The notes under the pieces are model-generated. The model was not told where the DNA came from and made no database searches. It was given only the letters and a program-made list of their open reading frames with translations. Source: Viridothelium virens (Eukaryota; Ascomycota; Dothideomycetes; Trypetheliales; Trypetheliaceae). From it: a stretch of 64,000 nucleotides of DNA. The DNA is taken from contig ML991827.1 in the NCBI GenBank assembly GCA_010094025.1, positions 1-64,000 on the forward strand, in the 5' to 3' direction. Position 1 is the stretch's first letter. Every line of letters starts with the position of its first letter. Made by a program: the position numbers and the translations under genes. This document shows, in pieces, positions 32,281-44,406 of this stretch.

Positions 32281-34665
32281 ATGGACGACGATGAACACCC
32301 GCCTAAGCGTGCGAGATTATCCGCTCCTGAAGGCTACGATGAGTCCTTACAACGTACCGCTCAAGTGAATAGCGATGAGCGAGAGAAAGAAGCCAGAGTT
32401 GGAATTGACCGATTTGTTGTAACTGATGCTCCTGGCTTTACGGGAATCTTCAAGCAGAGGTAATCGCACAATCCATTGCATCCTTGAACTGTTCTTCTGA
32501 CTTAATTTTTTAGGTACACCGATTTCCTTGTAAACGAGATTCTTCCAAATGGCCAAGTTGTACATCTTCGGAAGGTTGAGCTTCCCGCCGGCAAGGACGT
32601 GGAGGAGGTCAATGGCCAGACGGCTCCGGTTGAATCGATGAAACATATACAAAAGAGGCGTTTGAAAGAGAGTAACGAAGAGCAGGCGGCGGCTAGATCC
32701 GACATTTCTCCTGATGTCAATACACAAGACACTGCGAGTGTAGAAAGCAAAGAAGGTGAATTTGCCCTCAACACGGAAGACTCGGAACTACTCAAATCTA
32801 TCTTTGGACAAGAAATCGTCGACGCTCTACTTGCGCTCCACAAGAAAGTCCTCAAGCACCCACATTGGAAATCACGCGATTTCACTCCCGTCAATTCATC
32901 ACCGATGACGGACCGCCTTCAACGCACTGAAGCTCATCAAGCCCTGCGACGTATATTTGAGTCTCGTCTCGAATCCAAGACAGACAACACAAATGGATGC
33001 ATCAAGATCATTGCAGCTAGCAAACCAAACCCTCGTAGCAATGCACGCAGCGCTCCTACTCACACGGCTGATGGAAAGGCTCTACAGGTTCAGGGCCGAG
33101 GCAAAGTTGCCTGGGATCAACTTGGAGGAGAATATCTACACTTCTCCCTGGCGAAGGAGAACAAAGACACTATGGAGACTGTAAACTTCATTGCACTTCA
33201 GCTGAAGTTGAATCCTAAGTATTTCAACTTTGCCGGGACCAAGGACCGTCGAGGAGTCACTGTGCAGCGTGTGAGCGGTCATCGCGTTCATCGTGATGCT
33301 TTGGCAGCACTGAATAAGAGGCTGTACTCTGCACGAGTGGGAGACTTTGAGTACCAAGCGAGTGGACTGGACCTTGGAGACCTAGGTGGAAATGAATTTA
33401 CGATTGTTCTGCGGGACTGTCGACTTTCCGCTGGAGAAAATCCAGATGTCGAAAGGAGAATGGCAGGGTTGGAAGAGATAGTGGGGAGGCGAGTAAAAGA
33501 ATTCGAAGTGAAAGGTTGGATTAACTATTACGGTTTACAACGCTTCGGAACTTTTACGCACGGTACAGGGACCATTGGGCTTAAGATTCTTCAAGGAAAC
33601 TTCGAAGGCGCAGTTGATCTCCTTCTAGATTACAACTCGGCTAATTTAGACCACGATAACTCCGCGTTAAGAGGACTTATCTCGAGCGACGATTTGCAGC
33701 GCACAGAAGCACTACACATTTGGGCTACTCAACGAGATAGTCGACGCGCGCTGGAGAAGCTCCCAAGGCGGTTCAGTGCCGAGTCATCGATCATCAAGCA
33801 CCTTGGATTCCGGGACAAGAAGACTGGTCAAACGAATAGGACAAGAGACTTCCAGGGTGCACTTAGTCAAATTCCGAGAAACCTGCGATTGATGTACACT
33901 CACGCATACCAGTCGTTTGTCTGGAATGCTGTCGCTGGGAAGCGACTCGAGTTGTTCGGCTTGAATGCAGTGGCCGGCGACCTCGTCATTGTGGGCGAAA
34001 AAGAGAAAGAACAGCGTAAAAGTAAACCTAATGGTGAAGCTGAAGACGACATGGAAGTCGATGACGCAGGCGAAATCATCATCAAGCCAACCGCAGAAGA
34101 CTCCGCGGGCAATACTTCCGAGAACTTTACCCGTGCGCGTCCCCTGTCACAAACAGAAGTAGAAAGTGGAAATTACGATATCTTTGATGTCGTTCTTCCG
34201 CTTCCTGGCTTTGATGTCGAATACCCTTCTAACGCTATCGGAGCGTTTTACAAGGATTTTATGGGTAGCGAGAGGGGTGGAGGATTAGACCCCTATAATA
34301 TGCGGAGATCATGGAAAGACACCAGTCTTAGTGGTGACTACAGAAAGCTAATGGCGAGACCATTGGAGGGCGTGAAGTGGGAAGTGCGAAGGTATAGTGA
34401 CCCGGAGGAGCAGCTTGTGGAGACGGATTTAGACAAGCACATAGACAGACCGGAAAAGGTTGAGAGGGTCAGCTCCGGTATGGATGAGGATGATTTTGGG
34501 AATGGAGAATCGAATGAGTCTGAGGACAAGAAAGCAGGCGGTGATAAGGTCGCCGTGATTCTCAAGCTGCAATTGGGATCAAGCCAATATGCTACTATGG
34601 CGCTCCGTGAACTAACGAAGGGAGGAGCTCAAAGCTATAAGCCCGAGTATGCTAACAGCAGATAG
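32281..34665 (+). CDS. PUS7: TruD-family tRNA/mRNA pseudouridine synthase Pus7
   Basis: Spliced model: 32281-32459 and 32514-34665, giving 776 residues. The true ATG is at 32281 (MDDDEHPPKRARL). The 54-bp intron (GTAATC...TTTAG, branch CTGAC) joins FKQR to YTDFLVNEILP, the family's first conserved block. The catalytic TruD motif NFAGTKDRRGVT contains nucleophile Asp304. YYGLQRFGT, FVWNAVAGKRLE and the C-terminal substrate-binding lobe follow. Two acidic, probably disordered inserts (near the EDDMEVDDAGE and MDEDDFGNGESNESED segments) lengthen it compared with yeast Pus7. The enzyme modifies U13 and U35 in tRNAs and sites in other RNAs, in the nucleus and cytoplasm. Confidence 0.95.
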
Positions 34666-34933
34666 ACAAGAGATAGCTGAATGAGGATATAAGTGTTGAA
34701 GGTGTTATTTCACAGAGCAAAATTCTCTTTATGCCGGAAGCAGTACTTTATGGTACTGTTCTCACCTGGTTCTGCTTGTTTTGTCATCCCGCATACGTCA
34801 CTGCTATAGCCCCACGAACTCATCCCAGCCGCACTATTTGTATGGGAAAAAATTGCCCCACATGTACAAAAGTTGTCAATTTCAAACTCCTGAGCCAATT
34901 CAATTTCATCTCGTCAATACCTGAACTACAAAA

Positions 34934-35526
34934 ATGGCATCGAACATCCCAACTTCGACTTCCGTCCTTGAATCTGCTGTCATTGAGGCGCCACTAAGCA
35001 AAGTCTGGCATCTCATCAAGATCCAAGAGTTCGACAAGTTTTGGTCCGCCATCCAATCCGCAGACTATGTCAAAGGTGCCAGTTCGGAGACAGATATTGT
35101 GAAGTGGAAGTTCACAGATGGGACCGAATTGGAGGTTAAGCAAGAGGAGCATTCGGTGCGTGACTCTAGACACTATCTACAGAAGGAATCTCATGAGACC
35201 AAAAGCTAACGTTGCTGGTGTTTCGGATAGGCAATCGACCACTACATCACTTACTCCGTCATCACCTCTCAGCCTGCGCTCACCTACTCGTCCGTTGTTA
35301 GTACGGTGCGCTGCTTTCCTGTAACGAGCGGCAAGCATGAAGGTCATACCTATGTTCAGTGGAGCGGGAACTTCTCGAGTGACGCTGATGCTGGTATGCT
35401 ATCCATGAATCCGGGCTTATAGTCGATCAAATCAAACAAGCTAATGGCTCTGCAGGCGTTATTCAAGATGGCAAATACAAGCGTCGTGAGGCTCTTGCCG
35501 ACTTGGCCAAGGCTGCCGCCAAATAA
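34934..35526 (+). CDS. Small SRPBCC (Bet v1/polyketide-cyclase-like) protein
   Basis: Spliced model: 34934-35155, 35231-35393, 35456-35526, giving 151 residues. The N-terminal strand-helix is typical of the SRPBCC fold (SAVIEAPLSKVWHLIKIQEFDKFWSAI is the characteristic 'ia.a.p.vW..l..f.....w' pattern, residues about 14-40). The central strands SDADAG and YVQWSGNF, and a C-terminal helix (REALADLAKAAAK), complete it. Donors GTGCGT and GTATGC and acceptors ATAG and GCAG keep phase. Such proteins bind hydrophobic ligands; nothing here identifies the ligand or pathway. It sits 268 bp downstream of PUS7, but an independent transcript is likely. Confidence 0.85.
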
Positions 35527-36135
35527 GAACCGTACATCCCACAGAGTGAAAGGAAGTAACCAGTGTCGCAGGTCAGAAAGGTGATGATTACGAGCTATCA
35601 TGGTGAGATGATCTCTGAAAGTGTGCATACAAGATCAAGGTCGCCAGCAAGACTAGAAGACATGGTGTTACGATCAAGTTGAGATGAAAAATGTGGCAAA
35701 GGAAATGAGCTGGCATGGGAAGCGGCATAAATACCCATCTCTTATACGAGAAGATTGACATATTCTGTTTTTCGCCTGCTTCATTTCACTTGCATTGTGA
35801 TTGGGACAGGGTATCAAACCTCCCACTCTTAAGAAGCCAGGACAAGTCAAGCGTCACAGGCAGAAAAGACGTTTGCTAACCCCGCTGGGTTTGGCTCCAT
35901 TTTTGGTCCTAACCATAAGACCTTACTGACCTTGTACATACACACAAATTTGGGATGGAAGGATCGACTATAAGTTTGGAGTTAACCTAAGATCTGTTTG
36001 GTTTGCTATGCAGAAAGCTGGGGTTGGGTGCTATCTAGCCACCTTAATGGTAGGTACTAATACATGCAGCGAACATCAGCCACATCCGTCCTATCTGCGC
36101 CTTCTCCTCTATCCCTTTCTCTCTAGATCTATTCC
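35527..36135. other. Convergent intergenic spacer
   Basis: About 610 bp between the SRPBCC gene and the 3' end of YSH1. No coding sequence is supported. Confidence 0.4.
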
Positions 36136-39100
36136 TTATGCCACCCACAATGGTGCGACCGTCTCCACCGCCCGGTCAACCACACTGCGCACCCGCTCCC
36201 GGAACACTTTGCTTTCGCATTCAACCTCCAACCCCTCCAACCAGACCCGTGCCACGTTTCCGTCAACCCGAACCTCCAGCCCAGGCACGGGAATCCCCAG
36301 CGCGTGCAGCCGGGCCAGTTCCTTTGCCTCTGCCACTTCGTCGTGCTCCTCTTCCATCTCTGAGTTGATTTTCGCTTTAGTGTCTGGGGATAAGAGGCGA
36401 GGATGCTCCAGCGGCGTGATCGAGGAGCCGAATTGGGCTTCGAGGAACATGCACAGACGGGTGAAGCGGTCGCGCGCGGAAAGGTGGGCGTGAGGATTGT
36501 GATTGTTGCTTTTGGGGTTGTGCGAATTGTGGTTGTGGTTGCAATGCTGGGAGGACTCTACGAGGGTAGCATTAGTAAAAGTGGCGTGAGAGCGAGGTAA
36601 TGAGGGAGCACTTACGCTTTACGGCGGCGGGGCTGGTCTCGACGGTGAAGAGGACGGCAAGGACAGCATCAGCGATGCCATCGTTCATCATGTTGCCTTC
36701 CCATTCAACTTCGATCTTTCCGCCCGGGAGGACATGGACAGTTACGCAGCCCATGATTTCGAAGCTGGTGATAGTGCGATCGATCTCTTCGTCCGCATCT
36801 TCTTCCTTCCCGTGACCATTGCCGTTCATCCCAGCGTCCCCGTTCACACCATCTTCTTTCTTCGGATCCGTTATTATCTCTCTGACAGCCCCAAAGGTAC
36901 CCTCAAGAGCCCATTTGATCAAGTCTATACCTGCAGCACTAAGAGTGAGGCGCTGCCGACAAGTGAGCGTGGTTGTCGTAAGGCCTGCGTATTCTCTCAA
37001 GTCCTCCGGTGCCATCAAACTCAATTTGAAGTCATTCTGAACTAAAACACCACTCATAAGTTGGGCATGTTGTCTCGCGTCCAATCCAAGACCATCCTCG
37101 TCCCCATTGGTTGTTTCGTTCTTAATTGCCAGTGGTGAAATGTCATTCGCAAGTTTACCTACAACTTTCGCTGTCTTTTCTTTTCGAAAGGGGATCTTTA
37201 AGACTTCAGTGTTGGCGGGCGAGAAGACTTTAGTCGGTGTTGTCTTTTTGGCATTATCCGCGAGAAGACGAGACTTGAGACGCATCATGTTGGATTTCTC
37301 TCCGTGAACAAGAATCTGTGTCACCAAAAGTCAATTCCTGCGTGAACATGATGCTAGAAACAAGAGACTTACCACGACAGGCGCCGCAACCTCATCAATG
37401 AATTGCTTGTTTTCGACTCCATCCACATGTGCTGCGAACTGGAATTCTTGAACTGTGCATCGCCGTGGCACCATCACTTGCTCGCCTTCTTTTCTTCCCG
37501 GGCCTCTCTGTAGGCCCCTTGTCTGATTCCGGGGGGCGGTCATGATAGCTTGTATCTCGTCCGGCTCCTGCACAATCAGTTTTCCCATTGTACCTTCTAC
37601 ACTGTAACCAGTAATGATCACGCCGTTTCGTTGATCAGGAGCCCATCGCTCCAGAAGTTCACGGGATACACCGGATTGCAACATGCCTGGCGATGCAAGC
37701 ATGACGCAGGGGCCGATATCTTCAAACCTGTCGAGGCTTCGTAGCGAGCGAATGTAGCGAAAATCCCATGGACCCGCAGCTCCAGAAATATCACCCTGAT
37801 CTTTGGCCTCTTTCATCCGTTCCTGAAACAATCGATTGATGTTATCGTTCATGCTGTGAATGTAGGTTTGGTAGACAACCATGCACTTCCGCGCAAGATT
37901 GGAAGCATAGTAGATTGGCATCTTTTGATACTCGGGGTGCTTCTGCCAGTATTCATCTAAAATTAGCAATAGCTCCTGTGCTCTACCAAGAGCGAAAACT
38001 GGCATAAGAGCGCGTCCACCTCGACTCAATACACTAGTGACGCTCTTCATCAGTGCGGCTTCCCTTTCTTGTCGAGGGACATGGCTGGCGATTCCGTAGG
38101 TACTCTCAGTGATGAGTACATCGACTTTGACACCTCGAGGCACCTCGGCGGGGATCAAATGCCGATCAAGCTCCCGACTGTAGTCACCGGTGAATAAGAT
38201 ATTTAGATCTGAGATATTAAGAAGGTACATTGCCCCACCGAGGACGTGGCCAGCTGGATACGGGGTGATTCGAATGCTGGATATCGTGTGGGTAGTATGG
38301 TAGTCGATTGCTTCAATCATGGGGAAGGTGGCCAAGTGATCCGATTCGGTGAAGAGCTGGGTATGTAGCTCGGAAGATGAGTGAGTATTTTGGACCCGAA
38401 CCATGTCTTGCATAAGCCATTTGTAGATTGCTTTAGTGGGATGCGTCATGAAGACTCGTCCACGAAAGTTGGTTTTGGAGAGAACGTAGGGAAGTGAGGC
38501 TGCGTGATCGAGGTGGAAACTGCCGATACCGTATCAGTATTGAGTTCATATGCAAAAGATACATAGATAAACATAAGTGGATAGTAGGGCTAGGTACATC
38601 AACAAACTAGGCGAAATAACATGCACTGACGGCGTCTACGAGCAGTCACCAGGAGGTAGCAAGGGGAAAGCTCAGCAAAATGTTGTATTCCATTGATATC
38701 TGTGTACATGTAGTGGTCATGGTGAAAACCAGAGATGAGTCGAGGGAAAGAGTCAACAATAGATGATCTCAAATGATCAAAAAGCCTTCGCGCCGATGTA
38801 CCTTAGCCCTATCTCTTTCTTGAGAGCAGAATGTATGAGATATTCAAGTAGAAGGTCCAACCTACTGGCTGATAAGTAAAACGTCTACGGTGCTGAGATC
38901 AAAGTCATCGTAAAATGGCAGAGCTGAGATACCCTCATGTGCTGGGTGCATTCCAGCATCAAGCTATAAGTCGCGTTAGCATTTCCATCTTGACAAAACG
39001 CCTCGTCTCTCTTACCATTACAGTCTTGCCCTTATATTGTACAATATGGCAGGAACGGCCCACTTCGTTGCCTCCACCCAGGCAATGAAACTGGAGCTCG

Positions 39101-39165
39101 TCCGAGGGATCCACAGGCTCATCGTCCTCAGGCGCAAGTGCGCCGGCTTTTCTCTTCATCGCCAT
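36136..39165 (-). CDS. YSH1: mRNA 3'-end endonuclease Ysh1 (CPSF73), five exons
   Basis: Spliced model: 39165-39016, 38963-38866, 38519-37373, 37315-36616, 36557-36136, giving 838 residues. Exons 1-3 form the metallo-beta-lactamase/beta-CASP core. It starts at MAMKRKAG, with [14 protein letters not shown], the zinc-binding HFHLDH motif (residues 83-88) split across exons 2 and 3, AGHVLGG, TGDYSRE, and beta-CASP pieces such as [16 protein letters not shown]. Exon 4 begins [10 protein letters not shown]. The C-terminal domain matches fungal Ysh1, but at the exon 4/5 junction there is an Asn/His-rich low-complexity tract ([18 protein letters not shown]). It cleaves pre-mRNA before polyadenylation in the nucleus. 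Introns are 52, 346, 57 and 58 bp; the second is unusually long. Confidence 0.95.
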
Positions 39166-39809
39166 GATTGCCGTACCACTTCCTCTTATTGAGCTACTTC
39201 CATTCCAAGTTGTGGCGTGTGGAGTGACGGGGCCTGATCTCGAGTCTTGTCGACTGCAAGAACGACCATCAAATACTTGAAGTGATCGCGCGTCTTCGGA
39301 AGGGAGTCTTTTCTTCCGTGTGAGACTGCGATACGACGAGTCCGTGAGCAATTGCAGATAAGGTTAGGAGGAGGTCAACTGTCGAACGTACGGAGTAAAG
39401 GGGTGGCATTCAGAAAGTTGCGTGAGCCTCAGTGCCGATCTCAGGGCCCTGATGGCACGTGACCCTTTCGCTGCGACCTCGCTATCTCTGACCTCACTTC
39501 CTCCACCAACCACTCCAGCATCTGCCCCGAAGAATTACCCTCATCTCGACCCATCCTCTGTTGTACGCTTTACAACTACAGACTCTCGATTTTCCATCGC
39601 AAATCGATCGGACAGTTGCTGTGGGTGAGCCTGTTTGGTCTCAGTAAGGAGTCTCGGATCGCAAACGAGGAGCAAACTCACATGAGGTAGCTCGCACCTT
39701 TTCCGGCTCGCCGCGCTTCGTCGCGTGCTTGCCCGAGCGAAGCGTGTATAGATTGAAGAAGTGTTGAAAAGAAAGGAGCTCATAAGAGCTATCTCTCACA
39801 TTCTACAAA
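39166..39809. promoter_or_regulatory. Bidirectional promoter YSH1 / TAF4
   Basis: 644 bp between the start codons of two divergent RNA polymerase II-linked genes. Short frames at 39422-39628 (+) have no recognisable product. No specific element is assigned. Confidence 0.45.
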
Positions 39810-41733
39810 ATGGCGCAACAAGGCACCTCGCGACCCTATTCTCCTTACCCCAGTTCGCAATCGCCATCACCTACAACGAACTCTCCTATCGGCGGCGGCA
39901 TCCATATTCCACCTGCAAAGAAACTACGTCTCTCTCCAGATCCTCGATCATCTCATTCAATGAACGGGGTATCTCCAACGTATGGCGGGGGCGGCCTTAC
40001 ACTCCCAACTCCATTGCCAAAGCCCCTCCCTCAGCCTTTCCACCAGCCACAACCAATGCACGATCTGCAGAATGGCGACTTGAAGCCAAGACAGGGCTCC
40101 ATGGGACCACCTCCACAACCCATCCCACATGATGGCGAGGAAGTACTTAAGTCCGACAAGGTCACCGATGTCAACAAACTTCAGGACGTGATTAACGATG
40201 CCGGGGTTGACGTTTCAGCAGAAGAGGAGTACCTTGCAAATACTTTTCGAAATGTCAGAAATTTCGGGTATCAGAATGAATCATTTGGAACAACAACTAC
40301 ATCAACGACGCTCTCACCAAATACGAGCTTCACACAATTATCCCAGAGCATGACTGGGCATCCCGCATGGCAAGGCAGTGGACCATCGAGCCAGCCTACA
40401 CAATCGCAAGAAGCTATCGATAGGGGCCTAAAGAGGAAACATGAGACCGCGGCACGCGCACATGCGGAGGAAACACAGGACCATTTACGGAGCTCATTTC
40501 TCCTGCTTAATGTCGTTCGGCATAAGCTCCGTCAACGAGCTTATGAAAACGGTGTTCAGCTAGATATGACTGGCCTATTCGACCCGATACAAAACCTTCC
40601 CCACTCACAGGCATCCCCATATCACCCGAACAGTACAGTAATGGGCGGACAGAACGGTGCGGGGATGGTCAGCGCAAAGTCGCATGCGTTGCTACAGCCG
40701 AATGCGAACTTAGGTGATATGCTAGCTCTGGTCTCGCTTGCAACAAACGAGCGTATGCGAGGCTTAGTGGAAGATGCCTACGGATTCTCACGCGGAAGAA
40801 GAGCTAGCGCAGATGGGGTTGTGCCTCCCGAGTGGTCTGATTTGGCCCTTGGCAACGGCGAAAAGCCAACGACAGCAGTGTTTGAGTCAATCACAAACAC
40901 AGCCTGGGACCAGCCGCCTGGCTCGGCGGTTAGCCCAACTTCCAACCCACTGAAACGTATGCTGCTCCAGCCCAAAAAGCTTTTACTAAATGTAATCTTC
41001 GTACTGACAGTGTTCCCAAACAGGCAAACTCTCCGACCGCCTCCCCACCAAATCCTTCACCTCCCCCCTCCCAGCCCACCTCCGCTCCCTCGCCGCCTCA
41101 GACCGCGACGCCGAAAAGGCCCGCCTCAAAAGACGCAACACCCGTCAAGGCACCACCGACTCCACCACCTCCACCTCCACCGCCCCCAACGGCGTCGCAG
41201 CGTCCAGCCAACCCGGCGGCGCCTCCGGAACCGCGACGACTCCGGCCCCGGGCACCGTCCTGCCGGAGCTGCAGGGCGCGGTCAAGATGAGCAAGAAGGA
41301 GCGCGAGAAGGCGAAGAAGGCGGATCTGAACGAGGAGGTCATGCACAAGAATGCGAATCAGGCCGCTACCAGCGCGTTCGGGAAGACGTTTTCCCGCTTT
41401 TCCTGGCTGACGGGTGGAGGGGGGGGGAGTCCGGCGGGGTCGGGAGCGTCGACGCCGAGGGGAGGCGCGCCGGCGGCGAATGGAGTGGGAGGTGGAGGAG
41501 CTGGGGCTGCGGCTACGGGGAAGGGCGGGGCGGCTGGAGGGGCGAGCTCGGGCGTCATTGGAAAAGAGAAGAAGTGGGGAGAGTGGAGGGAGGATGGAGA
41601 GCGGGGTGCGGGCGTGCAGATTCGGGATTGGATTGAGGCGTTGGAGAAGGATGGGAAAGAGAGGAAAGCGCTGGTTTTGGCGTTGGCAAAGCTGAATTCA
41701 AGAGAGCTCAATGGAGCGGAAAGGATTTCTTGA
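39810..41733 (+). CDS. TAF4: TFIID subunit TAF4
   Basis: Spliced model: 39810-40956 and 41024-41733, giving 618 residues. The 67-bp intron (GTATGC...AAACAG) joins NPLKR to KLSDRLPTK. The first 130 residues are Pro/Ser-rich with a basic patch (PPAKKLRLSPD). The conserved TAF4 domain follows: DKVTDVNKLQDVINDAGVDV (about 112-131, histone-fold start), EEEYLANTF, the helix around LKRKHETAARAH and LRSSFLLLNVVRHKLRQRA, then LVSLATNERMRGLVEDA. The second exon encodes EVMHKNANQAATSAFGK, seen in fungal TAF4 C-termini, followed by a Gly/Ala-rich linker and a final helix (LVLALAKLNSRELNG). It pairs with TAF12 in TFIID. The composition flips from C-rich to G-rich at about 41.28 kb. Confidence 0.9.
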
Positions 41734-42314
41734 AGAGGCTACGGGGTACAACGGGGGATATCCAGGGATATTCTTGATCCCTGCTCCCGTGTTGACTATT
41801 GATACTGATGGCGCCTTCAAATTGGAATGGGCGATTTCAAGGGATGCACCATTTTTTTTTCCTGTACGGCATGAAACTTCATCTCAGCGAAGGCGTTGTT
41901 TTCTGGCTGATTCTCGGCATTCTCGCTGGGACATTCTCGCTGAGAGTATGTAGGATTTTATGCACAATGCAGACCGGTCGAGACAATCTGAATCATTGTT
42001 TTCAGAATTGATGGGACCCCACTGTCGAGGCTATGTACTCACCTTATCTATGCCGCTCTACCTGCTGTTCCGAGATGCGCCCTCTTCAGTTCTCGATCAG
42101 TGCCGATCGTTGGGCAGTGGATTCTGGTTGGGGCTTCTTTGGATATGGGATTGTGAGTTCGGGCACTATAGCTATTGTCAGCCTGATTTTGATGGTAGTT
42201 TTTCAAGGTACATACCTTGGATCAGCGCTGCGCGAGAACTGAGGTTCTTCCGGTTGTTGTGAGCCTGCGGTCTATTTGTTGACTGGCATGTTAATTGAAG
42301 TGTACTCAACACCG
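41734..42314. other. Convergent intergenic spacer
   Basis: About 580 bp between TAF4 and the 3' end of the WDR8-like gene. Short frames include hydrophobic stretches but nothing recognisable. Confidence 0.4.
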
Positions 42315-44406
42315 TCAAAATATCTCACTATCATCACTGAAGCTCATCCCTTTCTTCCCTGCAAACGTATCTTCCATCCTCGTGAAGTCATCCTCTCCCT
42401 CCTCCGCATCTACCATCTCCGCAATCTGCATCGTCTCACCGTTGTCGTCTTCTTCATATCGTCCATGTATCGGGTGCCCCCTCACTGGTGACCTTCCGGT
42501 CAGGATCTCATAGAGCGAGTCCTCGCTTTCGTCATCACGAGGAGTGATAGGGCGGCTACTTGCACTGCTCCCGCCACTTTGCGTCGCCTCCACATGGACA
42601 CGTTGCCTCGATAGGCGGTTCCCGTGCGAATCAAGATCAGTTCCAGGTCCCTGCGTGGTGCTGTCATCCTCTTCAGCCACAGGATCTGGGTCACTTCCGC
42701 GCGGACGGACGATAATAAAGCTCGCAGAGTCACCAAACACGAAGGCAGGGACTTGTGTGGTGCGTCGCGGGAGCCAGGTGGCTTCGAGACGGCGGGCGGT
42801 GCTGCTGGCGCCTCGTTTGTCCAGAGGCAGATGCAAAATCTGGGGTGGGGCTTCGACACGGCGAGTGATGTCTTCTTCGATTCCTGGGGCTGTGGCAGTG
42901 TCAAGGTTTTCAGTGGCGTCGGGTGCTGCGGGTAAGCCTTCAGCATCCCAGAGGTATACCACGGGGTCGGGGAGTCGGCACTGAATTAGCAGGAGACTCG
43001 GCCGATTCGGGGCCCAGGAGATGCGCTTGATGGGCTGTGATTGCACGATGACTACTCTGGGGGCAAGATGTTGGAGATCCCATACCCAAAGAGTGGAGGG
43101 ATGAGCAGGCGAGAGAGTCGCCAGGAGAGTGCTTGTCGGGTTGAATACGAGATGTGATATTCCAGAAGGTGAGTAAGCTTCCGCAGACATGCTAGAGGGG
43201 TTAGTACGATTTGACGGTGTGAAAGAGACTGCAGTAGGAAGAGTAAAAGGTTGGGAGGCCTGGCTATATGACCTTTTGGACGTTGTTGAGGAAGGAACTG
43301 TTTCAACGTAAATGAGGGAAGACACCGGTAGGTGGATGTGAGGTGTATGGTCAAGGTGGAGCAGTGGTGCGAACTATAGAGTTCGTCAGCACAATGTATC
43401 GCTGGTTATTGACCGACGGGGTGAACAGCTAGGAAAGAGACATGACTTACAGTTCGTGTATTCAGTAGTGTTACTCTCCGTTCAAAGCCACCCAAAGCCA
43501 GCCATTCCCCACTCGGACTCCATTCCAAACTACAGATCCCAAGTTCAGCAACTTCCAAGTCTTTGGCGTTGTTTGGGGTATAGCTGCGGAATAGATGGCC
43601 ATCTGCCGTGTATATCCAGATTCTCATGCCCTGACTAGGAGCCTCCCAAATAGTAAGCCAACGTCCATCTGGGCTCCATTTCAATCCCTTTGCGTCAATA
43701 CTTGGTAAGGTCGCACTTGAAATCACTTCATAAGTTTGGGCGGCATGGATACTCAGAATATCTCGTGGCCCTACGCGACTCAAAGATGCAAAAATACTAA
43801 TATTCCGGGGTCGCTCCTCACAATCGTCCTCTTCGTTGAAATTCTGTCGCACTGGCTTGTAAGCCGACCCATACCCTTCCTCTCCATTATTTATATCACA
43901 GCTGTTGTGGAATTTTGGATCTCTTATCTCAATGCTTTTTCCTGTTCGCAAGTCCCATACCGTCAAGCTGGCACCAAATTCGGTCCACATGAGGACTTCA
44001 TCATCATCGGACCCAAACTCCGCATTGATGATACGTCCCATACTGCCTGACCCATTCGATACATGCGCCCGCCATTTTGAGTCCAAGAGACTGTACACGC
44101 ATATGGATTCTGCCGATGCTACTAGAATACGTTTGGAGGTTGACGACCATCGTAGGAGTAAAGCGGTACGAGATGAGGGACGCGATCCAGCGCCGAGGGA
44201 TGAATGAAGAGAAAAGCTACGTGTCAAAGAGAGAGAGCGAGAAGAGCGGATATGGAGTTGTGAAGATGTCAGGGATGCAATATGTGTTCCCGACGGAGAA
44301 GGGAGCGCATGGGTTGTGCCTAAGTTGAGAAACATCAGTAAATTGTTTTTATGTGATGTATGATAGCGTTACCTTTGAAAGGCGTGGCCAAGTTTCCTAT
44401 CGCCAT
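42315..44406 (-). CDS. WDR8/WRAP73-like WD-repeat protein
   Basis: Spliced model: 44406-44373, 44319-43451, 43373-42315, giving 653 residues. Exon 1 encodes MAIGNLATPFK; the 53-bp intron and a 77-bp intron keep phase. WD-type units are seen at residues about 12-60 (HALPSPSGTHIASL), 100-130 (LMWTEFGASLTVWDL), 205-240 (GLKWSPDGRWLTIWEAP, MRIWIYTADG), 265-285 (CSLEWSPSGEWLALGG) and 360-420 (ISHLVFNPTSTLLATL, STLWVWDL, WAPNRPSLLL). This order and spacing fit the WDR8/WRAP73 family, which in fungi acts at the spindle pole body with Msd1-type partners. The C-terminal 200 residues are acidic and disordered, with a final DDFTRMEDTF segment. The family assignment is likely, not certain. Confidence 0.82.
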
